Notes under the pieces: model-generated
Told to the model about the DNA's origin: nothing
What the model saw: only the letters and a program-made list of their open reading frames with translations
Databases searched by the model: none
Made by a program: the position numbers and the translations under genes
Part shown: positions 16,359 to 24,387 of the stretch, piece after piece
How positions within the stretch are numbered: the first letter of the stretch is position 1
How the letters are laid out: every line of letters starts with the position of its first letter
DNA from: Bacteroidales bacterium
GTDB lineage: Bacteria; Bacteroidota; Bacteroidia; Bacteroidales; UBA932
Length of the DNA stretch: 64,000 nucleotides
Assembly (NCBI GenBank): GCA_017544265.1
Contig: JAFYEM010000034.1
Coordinates: 1-64,000 of the forward strand
Reading direction: 5' to 3'

Positions 16359-19004
16359 CTATTTTCTGGCTTTTCTGTTCTGGTATCGGCGTATGTATTT
16401 CTCCAGGAGCAGGGCCTCCCGCAGGGCTTTCCGTTCCTGCTTTCGCAGTTCGCGCAACTTGCGGGCCCTCAAGCGGGCCTGCGCCCTGGCCTCTTTGGCG
16501 GCCTGGCGCTCCGCATAGGCTTTGTCCTGAGCGGCCCATTTCGCTTCGAGCGCAGCCTGTTTTTCTGCTTTTTTCTTCTGCTTCTCCAGCTTCCTCAGTT
16601 CTTTTTCCGTAAGCACAGGTTTGGTTGCGACCGAATCCTTCACGGCAAGCGAATCCCGCGTGGCAAGGCTGTCGGCAGCGGTGACAAGGGAATCTTTCAC
16701 CGCGAGAGTATCGGCCTGCCGGAGCGAATCCAGCTGCAGGGTATCCCTGACGGAGAGACTGTCATTGGCCGCAATGGCAAGGGAATCTTTCTCTATTTCC
16801 CTGCGGAGCGCCTCTTCCCTTTCACGCACCTCTTTCAGAGAGTCGCGCAGGGCGATTTCCCTGGTGACCTTGTCTATGTAGCCAGGGAAATAGTGTCCGG
16901 TCTGGACGAACCGGGCATGGGGTCTGCGGCGATAGACACGCCTCTCGCTGGGACGGGACTCCAGCGAAGTAATATCTTCCTTCCCCTTCGGGCGCCGCTC
17001 CGGCTGCCAGTTGAAGCCCTTCATCCGGAAATCCTCCCTGGGCAGCTGCACTATGGGATAGGCATCGTTCTTCGCGGCGTCGAAATAGCGCACTGTCTGC
17101 AGCTCTCCTGCGAGGAACTCGGCGCTGAGCATCTTGGATTCCACTTTGTTCACTGTCGCAAGAGTTCCGTTTTCCTCCAGGAAGAACATGGCGTTCGCGG
17201 TTCCGAGGGCATCAAACCTGCCCAGGTCTCCGTTCCCGTCGAAGAAGGCGACTATTTCGGTGCCCTTTATCTGGTCGTAATGGACGGTGTCCTGTTCGGT
17301 GGCGATGAAAGCATTTGAAAGCAGATGGGCCTTGTCCACCTTGCCTCCGCGCGGAATCACGAATATGCTGTCTGCAGAATACTGACGGTTGCCTTCATTG
17401 AAAACGAGCGGGTCGCGATAGAAGCGAATCAGGGAATCCAGCTCGTTGTAGGCCAGGGAATCTGCGCTGACCTGTATGTCCTTCCGGTAGAGTTTTACCT
17501 TCCTGTGACCCCACACAAAGCCGATTTTCGTGGTATCGGGCGGCACCAGGGCAAGGCTGTCCACGGCCACCGCAACGCTGTCTGCAGGCGCGGCAATACT
17601 GTCGGCCGGCGCCTCCTTGTCGTCCCGGCCGGGCGCAGCGAGCGGAGAGATCTCCCGACTCCGGACTTCGTCCTCCGCTCGAGATGACAGTGTATCTGCT
17701 GCAGGTTCCGGCGAGACGGCAAGTGTGTCAGCAACTGCAGGTACCGCCAGAGTATCGGCAGCAAGCGCCAGCGAATCAGCCGAAGGCAGTTCCGCCTCTG
17801 CCGCAGACTCTTCTGGCGGGGCATGCTTTTCCTTGCCCTTCGCCTCAGCTTCAGGCGACGCCTTTGGCTCGGCAGGCGGAGGAGTCTTTTCCGGCGGACG
17901 GTTCGGGTCGTTCTTCGCCGCCTCCTCGGCGGCCTTGGCGGCCTCTTCGGCAGCCTTGCGGCGGTATTCAGAAACGGCATCGAAAGACAGATCCTTTAAT
18001 CTGGCCTCCGCATTCACCACCTCCAGCGAATCCACGTCACAGCGGCGGAAGGTCTGATAGACAAGAGTATCCGCACCCATATAGACAGTGTCGCGACGCT
18101 CCTGCTCTTCGGTTATGGCCATGATTGCCGGATCGCGCGTGAGCAGCACGCGGGCTAGTGTGTCGCGATAGTCAATGAGCCCGGCGAGTGCGAACACATT
18201 GCGGGTGGTGTCCAGCAGCTGCGCGTTGCCGAGCATCTGCACATCCCGGACTGTGCGGTAGAAATACAGCGAATCCGACCAGCCTTCCTGCTTTTCGCTC
18301 AGCACATGCACGTCCTGCATGAAGAGGAACAGCTCCCTCGAACGGTCATACCAGCCGTCGTTGGCCGACAGCATGTTCTCATGGTCCCAGGCATCAGTGC
18401 CGTAACCGAAATAGGCCTTCTGCACGTCTGAAAGGTACTCCAGGCGCGAAGTCTTTATGAAAATCGAGTCGGTGAACATATTCACCTCGTCGATGAAAGT
18501 GAAATTCTTTGCCTTGGAATCGTAGGTGCCGTAGTTGCTCTCGATAATCTGCCCGTCCTTGTCCCTCATGGCGCCGCCGTTCTGGAACACCGCCACTGAA
18601 TCCTTGGTGTTGTAGTCCAGGTAGCGGGTACGGAGTATGTTGTGGTCGCTGTCCTCAAGCTGGACCAGGGCCCCTCGGAACTTCGCCAGGTCCTCGTCCA
18701 CTATATAGTCCAGGGTCTCGCTCTTGAGCCGGGTGCGGTCCTGAATCATCTGGACATGCCCCATGCAGTTGATAATGTTGGTGGACACGTTCCAGAGCGC
18801 GGTATCGCAGAGCAGGTAGGTGTTGTTGTGAAAAAACTTCGCCGGGCCTATGACCTTGCGGTAGCTGATCCCGTCCTTCTCGATAAGCTGTGCCGATTTG
18901 GCGCTGACAAGGGTCACCAGGCTGTCCCTTTCCTCCGCGCGGAGGCTGATGGACAGCAGCGTCAGGGCCGTCAGGGCAATACTTCGGAAGGAGGAGAGCT
19001 TCAT
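16359..19004 (-). CDS. OstA-like LPS-transport protein with low-complexity insert
   Basis: An 881-residue exported protein. After a signal peptide (about 1-23) come two OstA/LptA-type beta-jellyroll regions (about 25-330 and 495-650), with repeated DTLDY, NYGTYDSK and VQMIQDRTRL strands. Such domains bind lipid A in the Lpt bridge. Between them lies a low-complexity insert (about 345-490) rich in A, E, P and ADSLA/ADTLA repeats. The last 200 residues are Lys/Arg/Glu-rich with DSLAVKDS repeats. It overlaps the SurA-like gene by 4 bases. LptC is encoded at 53517, so the two Lpt parts are far apart. An 82-bp palindromic repeat lies inside the insert. Confidence 0.8.
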   Translation of the reverse strand: MKLSSFRSIALTALTLLSISLRAEERDSLVTLVSAKSAQLIEKDGISYRKVIGPAKFFHNNTYLLCDTALWNVSTNIINCMGHVQMIQDRTRLKSETLDYIVDEDLAKFRGALVQLEDSDHNILRTRYLDYNTKDSVAVFQNGGAMRDKDGQIIESNYGTYDSKAKNFTFIDEVNMFTDSIFIKTSRLEYLSDVQKAYFGYGTDAWDHENMLSANDGWYDRSRELFLFMQDVHVLSEKQEGWSDSLYFYRTVRDVQMLGNAQLLDTTRNVFALAGLIDYRDTLARVLLTRDPAIMAITEEQERRDTVYMGADTLVYQTFRRCDVDSLEVVNAEARLKDLSFDAVSEYRRKAAEEAAKAAEEAAKNDPNRPPEKTPPPAEPKASPEAEAKGKEKHAPPEESAAEAELPSADSLALAADTLAVPAVADTLAVSPEPAADTLSSRAEDEVRSREISPLAAPGRDDKEAPADSIAAPADSVAVAVDSLALVPPDTTKIGFVWGHRKVKLYRKDIQVSADSLAYNELDSLIRFYRDPLVFNEGNRQYSADSIFVIPRGGKVDKAHLLSNAFIATEQDTVHYDQIKGTEIVAFFDGNGDLGRFDALGTANAMFFLEENGTLATVNKVESKMLSAEFLAGELQTVRYFDAAKNDAYPIVQLPREDFRMKGFNWQPERRPKGKEDITSLESRPSERRVYRRRPHARFVQTGHYFPGYIDKVTREIALRDSLKEVREREEALRREIEKDSLAIAANDSLSVRDTLQLDSLRQADTLAVKDSLVTAADSLATRDSLAVKDSVATKPVLTEKELRKLEKQKKKAEKQAALEAKWAAQDKAYAERQAAKEARAQARLRARKLRELRKQERKALREALLLEKYIRRYQNRKARK
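17618..17699. repeat. 82-bp palindromic repeat inside the OstA-like gene
   Basis: The element begins TGTCGTCCCGGCCGG and ends, on the other strand, TGTCATCTCGAGCGG (12 of 15 matching), so it has imperfect inverted ends. Its left 39 bases match 58333-58371 at 36 positions. It is translated in frame as part of the low-complexity insert (about residues 436-462, with RAEDEVRSREIS). Confidence 0.7.
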
Positions 19005-20380
19005 TTGCGGATTTTATCCTTGAACCCCGCGCGGGAGAATTCGCACTGCCCGAACAGGGGGTCTATGACGATGTATGTCGTTTTGACTTTTTCGTTCAGG
19101 AATTTGTCTATGGCGGCAAGCTGCTTTTTCATCCTCACCTCGCCGATAATCTGAGCATAGTCGTTCTCGAAGGTGGCGGTGTGGGCGGGAATAATCTTGT
19201 CCACGCGGATGATCTTATAGACAGTGTTTCCGTTGCGGCCTTCGTTGTCCAGCGATTCGAAAGGCTCGGAGATTTCGCCCTCGGCCAGGTCTTTGATGGC
19301 CGAATAGTCCTGCGGCTTGAGCTGGTCTATCTCGAAATATGACGAACCGGTGGACGGATCCGCCATCTGCCCGCCGTTGGTGCGGGTCGAGGGGTCCTCG
19401 GAATAGAACCTCGCAGCGAGGGGGAACTTGATATTATCGGCTATCACCTCATTGCGCAGGCTGTCCAGCCTGTGGAAGGCATTCTCCCTGTCTTCGGTAG
19501 TGTACTGGGGCTTTATCAGAATGTGGCGGGCGTTGAACATATCCCCTCTTTTTTCCAGCACCTCGATCAGGTGGAATCCGTCCGGGGTCTCCACAATCTG
19601 GGAGATTATGCCGGGACGGAGAGCCATGGCGGCATCCGAGAAGGAGGGCCAGAAAATTGATTTTGAAGCCATTCCCAGTTCACCCCCCTTGCGGGCACTG
19701 CCGGGATCCTGCGAATAGATTCGGGCCAGGGTGGCAAATTTTTCTCCGGAGATAATCCTCTCGCGGATTTCCAGCAGCTTTTCCTTCACGGCATTGTTGG
19801 CCGCCTCGCGGTCCGGATAGATGCAAATCTGGCTGAGCTGGTATTTTATCGGGACCATGGGCAGGTCCTCCGCCGCGGTGGAATCCACATACTGCTTGAC
19901 GTCATAGGGCGTCAGGTCTGCGATGGAAGATGCGACCTGCTGCTGTTCCTGCTGGGTCAGGCTCTGGTCCTGAAGGGCCTCCCTCCATTCCTGGCGAAGC
20001 TTGTAAAGAGGCTTTCCGAAGTACTTCTCCACCTCCTCGTCGCCGCCGAGATGAGTTCGGATCTGGTCTATTCTCTGGGTCATCTCCCCTTCCACCATAT
20101 CGTTGTTGACGACGAGGGAGTCTATCCTCGCCTGCATCAGGAAGAGTTTCGACTCCAGCATCTGCTCCAGCAGCTCGCAGCGCATATTCTTGTCTGAAGA
20201 ATAACCCTGGGCACGCATCGTCTGGACCTGCGATTCTATTTCGGCGATGGTGATGGACTCGCCGCCGACCACCGCGACGGTCTTGTCTATCACGCCGCCG
20301 TATTTCTGCGCGGACGCGACCATGGCCAGGACGGCCGCAATTATAGACACGAAAAGTCTTTTAGTGTACATAAACTTCAT
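19001..20380 (-). CDS. SurA-like periplasmic peptidyl-prolyl isomerase
   Basis: A 459-residue exported chaperone/isomerase with a signal peptide (about 1-24), a SurA N-terminal domain (VDKTVAVVGGESITIAEIES onward) and two parvulin-type regions. The first (about 175-280) has SQICIYP and GEKFATLARIYSQDPGSARK; the second (about 285-395) has ARHILIKP and FPLAARFYSEDPSTRTNGG. SurA assists folding of outer-membrane proteins. It overlaps the next gene upstream by 20 bases and the OstA-like gene by 4. A second ATG four codons in (20371) is also possible. Confidence 0.88.
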   Translation of the reverse strand: MKFMYTKRLFVSIIAAVLAMVASAQKYGGVIDKTVAVVGGESITIAEIESQVQTMRAQGYSSDKNMRCELLEQMLESKLFLMQARIDSLVVNNDMVEGEMTQRIDQIRTHLGGDEEVEKYFGKPLYKLRQEWREALQDQSLTQQEQQQVASSIADLTPYDVKQYVDSTAAEDLPMVPIKYQLSQICIYPDREAANNAVKEKLLEIRERIISGEKFATLARIYSQDPGSARKGGELGMASKSIFWPSFSDAAMALRPGIISQIVETPDGFHLIEVLEKRGDMFNARHILIKPQYTTEDRENAFHRLDSLRNEVIADNIKFPLAARFYSEDPSTRTNGGQMADPSTGSSYFEIDQLKPQDYSAIKDLAEGEISEPFESLDNEGRNGNTVYKIIRVDKIIPAHTATFENDYAQIIGEVRMKKQLAAIDKFLNEKVKTTYIVIDPLFGQCEFSRAGFKDKIRK

Positions 20381-21233
20381 ATTTTTTCTTCGCGAGTGCG
20401 TCTTCTATCAAGTCCCGTTCCAAACCATTCAGAAGGGCGTGTTTTCTGCCGCTGACCACCAGGTTGCGGACGGTGTCATAGCAATATTCCAGCGGGGCGG
20501 TCCTGCCGGCGCGGACGATGTCTGCGACATAGCATATCCGGAGGTTCCCGTCGTCGTCCTTTATTTGCGCGAATTTCCCGCTGATGGACGACAGCAGGGT
20601 TTCATAGTCCGTTCCGAGCTGCTTGGCGATGGTGATGGCGTCCGTCCAGCTGTCCGACATGTCGGAATAGAAAATGGCCGCCTTGCGGGCCAGGGTGTCC
20701 GCCTCGAGCACCTCTTCCACGTCGTCGGAAGACATCAGTTTCTTCAGGGTCTTGAGATGGCCGGACTTGGCGGGTATCACCAGTAGACGGGCTTTCAATA
20801 TCGTGACTTCCAGATTGAATTTCTCTTTCTGGGATTCGTAATAGGACTTGACTTCGGCCTCCGTGACGAGAGTGTCCAGCCGTTCCGCGATGTAATGCTG
20901 TTCATAGCGATACTTCAGCAGGGCGGTGCGGTATTCTTCTATTTCCTCCGTAAGGTCTTTTTCGGCGTCAGAGAGTTCCTTTTCGGCCATATCCAGAAAT
21001 ATCAGTTCTGTGGCCCAGGAATTTATGTAGCGGGCGGCGAGCGCAAGGCTGTCATCCGCGGAAACTCCGGCCGGAATATACTTTTCCAGGTCGCTGCGAT
21101 GCAGTTTGTGGTTCCCTACCCTGGCTACGACTTCATCCCCGAAAAGACTCTCCGCAGACTCCACCATGGAGCCGACCATCCTGCATGAAGATACCAGAAT
21201 AAGACAAGCTATTATTTTTATTAATTTAATCAT
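20361..21233 (-). CDS. PPIase-like lipoprotein (SurA/PrsA N-terminal type)
   Basis: A 290-residue lipoprotein starting MIKLIKIIACLILVSSC (Cys17). It has a SurA/PrsA-like N-terminal helical region (VVARVGNHKLHRSDLEKYIP onward), a long helical middle with YYESQKEKFN, and a C-terminal end with ICYVADIVRAGRTAPLEYC. The parvulin core is weak or degenerate, so it may be a chaperone rather than an isomerase. The start at 21233 is chosen because TATATTTG ends six bases before it; a TTG-initiated form three codons longer (21242) would begin inside the promoter. First gene of the eight-gene operon. Confidence 0.78.
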   Translation of the reverse strand: MIKLIKIIACLILVSSCRMVGSMVESAESLFGDEVVARVGNHKLHRSDLEKYIPAGVSADDSLALAARYINSWATELIFLDMAEKELSDAEKDLTEEIEEYRTALLKYRYEQHYIAERLDTLVTEAEVKSYYESQKEKFNLEVTILKARLLVIPAKSGHLKTLKKLMSSDDVEEVLEADTLARKAAIFYSDMSDSWTDAITIAKQLGTDYETLLSSISGKFAQIKDDDGNLRICYVADIVRAGRTAPLEYCYDTVRNLVVSGRKHALLNGLERDLIEDALAKKKYEVYVH

Positions 21234-21239
21234 AGCCTG

Positions 21240-21247
21240 CAAATATA
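21240..21247 (-). promoter_or_regulatory. -7 box of the envelope operon, six bases before ATG
   Basis: Minus-strand TATATTTG followed by CAGGCT and ATG at 21233. With transcription starting about 5-7 bases after the box, the mRNA would have almost no leader. Confidence 0.65.
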
Positions 21248-21261
21248 CTGAAATATTTCGT

Positions 21262-21269
21262 TACCTTTG
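21262..21269 (+). promoter_or_regulatory. -7 promoter box of galE
   Basis: TACCTTTG on the plus strand, 30 bases before the ATG at 21300, divergent from the envelope-operon promoter 14 bases away. No clear -33 element. Confidence 0.6.
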
Positions 21270-21299
21270 CGAAACTAACCCGTAAGAATGTACCCTGAT

Positions 21300-22325
21300 A
21301 TGAAAAAGACTGTTCTGGTATCCGGAGGCGCAGGTTTCATCGGAAGCCATGTGACCGTGGAACTGATTGAGGCCGGCTATGACGTGGTAGTCGCCGACAA
21401 CTTCTCGAATTGCGATATGACCTGCTTTGAGGGCGTGAAGAAAATCACCGGCAGGGATCTCCCGCTTGTGAAAATGGATTTCTGCGACGCGGACGCCGCC
21501 AACAAGATTTTCACTGACTATAAAATCGACGCGGTGATCCATTTCGCTGCTTTCAAGGCTGTGGGCGAGTCGGTTGCAAAGCCTCTGATGTACTACAAGA
21601 ACAACCTGGAATCATTCCTGAACGTGCTGGAAGCGGCCCAGTCACACGGAGGCTGCAATGTTCTGTTCTCTTCTTCCGCGACTGTCTATGGCGAGCCGGA
21701 CAAAGTCCCCGTCACCGAGGAAACTCCCCGCAAGGACGCAACCTCGCCCTACGGCAACACCAAAAAGATGTGCGAGGACATTCTTAACGATGCCGTAAAG
21801 GCCTCCGGAGGCCTGCTGAAAGGCATTCTGCTGCGCTATTTCAACCCCATCGGAGCCCATCCCTCGGCCCTAATCGGCGAGCTGCCGCGCGGAGTTCCCA
21901 ACAACCTCGTTCCTTTCATCACCCAGACCGCCATCGGAAAGCGGGAGTGCCTGAGCATTTTCGGCAATGACTATCCCACCCCCGACGGCACATGCCTGAG
22001 GGACTATATAGACATCGTGGACCTCGCGAAAGCCCATGTCTATGCCGTCACCCGCATGATTGAGGGCAAGATGAAGAAGGATGTGGAAATCTTCAATATC
22101 GGAACCGGCCGCCCGGTCTCCGTGCTCGAACTCGTGAATGCCTTCGAAAAGGTCAACGGACTGAAGCTGAACTATAAATTTGCACCACGCCGTCCAGGAG
22201 ACGTTACCGCCATCTGGGCGGATCCGACCCTTGCGAACACAGAGATGGGCTGGAAGGCCACCCGCAGCGTGGAGGAAACCCTCGCCGCCGCCTGGGCCTG
22301 GGAGAAGCACCTGGCCGGGAAATAG
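21300..22325 (+). CDS. galE: UDP-glucose 4-epimerase
   Basis: A 341-residue SDR-family enzyme that interconverts UDP-glucose and UDP-galactose with bound NAD. It shows the Rossmann motif GGAGFIGSH (residues 9-17), the HFAAFKAVGES segment, SSSATVYG and the catalytic Tyr151-x-x-x-Lys155 (PYGNTKK), and a C-terminal RRPGDV. It is full length. The start at 21300 fits the family; four extra codons up to 21288 are in frame but not expected. It has its own promoter, apart from galK (58853) and galM (62331). Confidence 0.95.
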   Translation: MKKTVLVSGGAGFIGSHVTVELIEAGYDVVVADNFSNCDMTCFEGVKKITGRDLPLVKMDFCDADAANKIFTDYKIDAVIHFAAFKAVGESVAKPLMYYKNNLESFLNVLEAAQSHGGCNVLFSSSATVYGEPDKVPVTEETPRKDATSPYGNTKKMCEDILNDAVKASGGLLKGILLRYFNPIGAHPSALIGELPRGVPNNLVPFITQTAIGKRECLSIFGNDYPTPDGTCLRDYIDIVDLAKAHVYAVTRMIEGKMKKDVEIFNIGTGRPVSVLELVNAFEKVNGLKLNYKFAPRRPGDVTAIWADPTLANTEMGWKATRSVEETLAAAWAWEKHLAGK

Positions 22326-22338
22326 TTTCAGATGCTGT

Positions 22339-23343
22339 TTAATCCGGCGAACTGCCGGAAGGATATCCCCAGCCCGGGGCGGACACTGGATGTTCCAGGC
22401 CGTCCGGGGTTACGAGCACTGCACCGGCATCGCTTTGGGCGAGATGGCCGATAACGGTGAAGCCTGGCATTTCGCGCCTGAATTTCTCCGCCTGAAGAAT
22501 AGGAATTACTAACAAGAGCACGCTGTCGTCACCGCCGTTCATCGCAGCGGAAACAGGGTCTATGTCCAATTCTTTGCCCAGGGCGAAAGTGTTGCCCTCG
22601 AACGGAATATGGTCAGCATAGACCTTGACTCCGAGGCCGGTGTCGCGGACTATCCTTTTTAAGGCGTCGCCAAGGCCGCTTTGCAGGAAATAAGCCGAAG
22701 AAGGATAGAGCTCCGCATCTTCCAGATGGTCTATGATTCCTGCATCCAGTTCGGGCTTGAGATAGGCCCCGACAAGCATTTTGTGCTTTTCGAGCTCGGG
22801 TGTCTGCCCGGAATTGAATTTTTCCAGGCCTCTTTCCAGAATTCTCAGGCCCATGTAGGCGGCGCCGAAGCGGCCGCTGACACAGAGCAGGTCCTTGGTC
22901 TTTGGCTTTGGCAGACGGCCCGAAGTCAGGGCCGAGCGCTCGCCGGAGGCGGAAATGCTGATGGTGAGACCGTTTTGGGACGGCGTGAGGTCGAGACTAA
23001 GGTTCTTGTAGCCGAATTCTTTTGCAGCGGCAACTATGCCTCCCCAGAGTTCGGAAACCTCCCGGAAATCGAGTTTTGAAGATACGCCGATCACGACATC
23101 CATTCCCTTTGGTTTTGCCATGCGGGCCATCAGGGGACCGGTGGTGCTTAAGGCGCATTTATAGCCAAGGTGGCGCAGGGGAAAATACACCAGATTGAAG
23201 TCTGTGCCTTCTATGAACAGTCTGGAAGCGGTGGTAAGGCTTGAGCCCCGGCCACATTCAAAGAATACGGAATTTTGAAATCCCGTATTCTCGAAAAGCC
23301 TTCTGATGGCTTCAATTTTCCCTAAATCTGAAAATCTTTCCAT
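22339..23343 (-). CDS. Degenerate ThiL-like (AIR synthase-fold) protein
   Basis: A 334-residue protein clearly related to Bacteroidales thiamine-phosphate kinase (ThiL). Family landmarks remain: FNLVYFPLRHLGYK (49-62), DLLCVSGRFGAAYMGLRILE (151-170), LKPE (195-198), NGGDD (269-273), IGH (298-300) and GW (324-325). The metal and nucleotide motifs are gone: GDDAAV reads CGRGSSL (30-36), the Asp pair of TTDLLMEG is ASRLFIEG, NFSDI is STTGP, GGDT is SLDL, and DISDG is LQSGLG. ThiL needs these aspartates for magnesium and ATP, so kinase activity is unlikely. The start at 23343 is fixed by a -7 box six bases upstream. Confidence 0.75.
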   Translation of the reverse strand: MERFSDLGKIEAIRRLFENTGFQNSVFFECGRGSSLTTASRLFIEGTDFNLVYFPLRHLGYKCALSTTGPLMARMAKPKGMDVVIGVSSKLDFREVSELWGGIVAAAKEFGYKNLSLDLTPSQNGLTISISASGERSALTSGRLPKPKTKDLLCVSGRFGAAYMGLRILERGLEKFNSGQTPELEKHKMLVGAYLKPELDAGIIDHLEDAELYPSSAYFLQSGLGDALKRIVRDTGLGVKVYADHIPFEGNTFALGKELDIDPVSAAMNGGDDSVLLLVIPILQAEKFRREMPGFTVIGHLAQSDAGAVLVTPDGLEHPVSAPGWGYPSGSSPD

Positions 23344-23349
23344 GGAATG

Positions 23350-23357
23350 CAAAAATA
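23350..23357 (-). promoter_or_regulatory. -7 box of the ThiL-like gene, six bases before ATG
   Basis: Minus-strand TATTTTTG, then CATTCC and ATG at 23343. Same geometry as five other genes in the window. No -33 TTTG is clear. Confidence 0.55.
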
Positions 23358-23408
23358 ACCTGCACACGTTTTTCCACCTGTCAGGTTATTTAACTTAAGC
23401 AAAATATT

Positions 23409-24104
23409 TTAGCGGAGCTGGAAGATAACGGGGAAGGTATAGACAACCTTCACAGCCTTGTCCCTCTGCTTGCCGGGCTTCCATTTCGGGGAGCTGGCAA
23501 CGACGCGGACAGCCTCTTTGTCAAGGGATTCATCAACGCCGCGGAGGACCTTCACATTGGTGACCGAACCGTCTTTCTCCACAGTGAACTGGAGGGTAAC
23601 GCGGCCCTGGACGCCGTTCTCCTTGGCAATTTCAGGATACACGAGGCGGGAGTTGACCCACTTGGAGAACTCATTGGCGTCACCGCCCTTGAAAGAAGGT
23701 TTCTCCTGCACCTGGGCATAGTTGTAGGTCTCTTCCTCCTCTTCTTCTTCCTGAACCTGGATTTCCTTGTAGTCCATAATCTGGACACCGGTGTTGGCGT
23801 CGTCCTCAAGGTTTACGAAGAGGTCGTCGTCCACGGAGATTTCATCGTCCACGATGTCTATCTGGTCGGACAGCACAGGGATGTTCGGCACCTCGGGCGG
23901 GGGCGGAGGAAGTTCGTTCTGGATGGCGATCATTTCATCCTCGATGTTGACCTGGGTGGTGTCTTCGAGCAACGCCACCTCGCTTTCCTTGGTTGAGAAC
24001 TCGAATGCTCCATAGACAATCCCGAGAGCGACAACGAGGCCTATCTCAGTAAAGAGGAGCTTCTTGTTTTCAAGGCTGGCTTTTTCGCTTTTCTTGATTT
24101 CCAT
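23409..24104 (-). CDS. TonB energy-transducer protein
   Basis: A 231-residue inner-membrane protein that passes proton-motive energy to outer-membrane TonB-dependent transporters. It has a short cytosolic N-terminus, one membrane helix (about 17-35), a Pro-rich stretch (ELPPPPPEVP), a strongly acidic linker (VQEEEEEEET) and a C-terminal TonB domain (about 140-231) with YPEIAKENGVQGRVTLQF, then VDESLDKEAVRVV and WKPGKQ. This is the usual short Bacteroidota form. It has its own promoter and no exbBD beside it. Confidence 0.92.
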   Translation of the reverse strand: MEIKKSEKASLENKKLLFTEIGLVVALGIVYGAFEFSTKESEVALLEDTTQVNIEDEMIAIQNELPPPPPEVPNIPVLSDQIDIVDDEISVDDDLFVNLEDDANTGVQIMDYKEIQVQEEEEEEETYNYAQVQEKPSFKGGDANEFSKWVNSRLVYPEIAKENGVQGRVTLQFTVEKDGSVTNVKVLRGVDESLDKEAVRVVASSPKWKPGKQRDKAVKVVYTFPVIFQLR

Positions 24105-24133
24105 AATATCGGTTTTTTGTTATTTCACTGATG

Positions 24134-24141
24134 CAAATTTA
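24134..24141 (-). promoter_or_regulatory. -7 promoter box of tonB
   Basis: Minus-strand TAAATTTG, 29 bases before the ATG at 24104. The rest of the 283-base gap to 24388 holds only the opposing promoter and AT-rich sequence; I see no further structure. Confidence 0.6.
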
Positions 24142-24341
24142 CCAATCATTTTTCGCACGTGCAATTTCAACCCCTTTCAAAATCTCGCAGATGTAATAAT
24201 TTAATAATTGATTTTTAATCAGTTATACACTCCCGGGGCTTGCATTTCTCGCAGACTCTTCAAAACGTCTCACAGAAGCGGTTGTAAAGCAGGAGAATAG
24301 AAAGAAGGAAGAACACGCCTTGCTTTTTGAAAAACCTTTAT

Positions 24342-24349
24342 TAAATTTG
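24342..24349 (+). promoter_or_regulatory. -7 promoter box of the DUF4923 gene
   Basis: TAAATTTG with a partial -33 (CTTG at 24319-24322, 19-base spacer), 38 bases before the ATG at 24388. Confidence 0.55.
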
Positions 24350-24387
24350 TATGATTTTGTAAAGAGTTTAAATAAAACATATCGACA

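Noticed and set aside
23717..23755. Poly-Glu stretch in TonB as a sign of repeat expansion
   Set aside because: Acidic or proline-rich linkers are common in short Bacteroidota TonB proteins and the codons are mixed.
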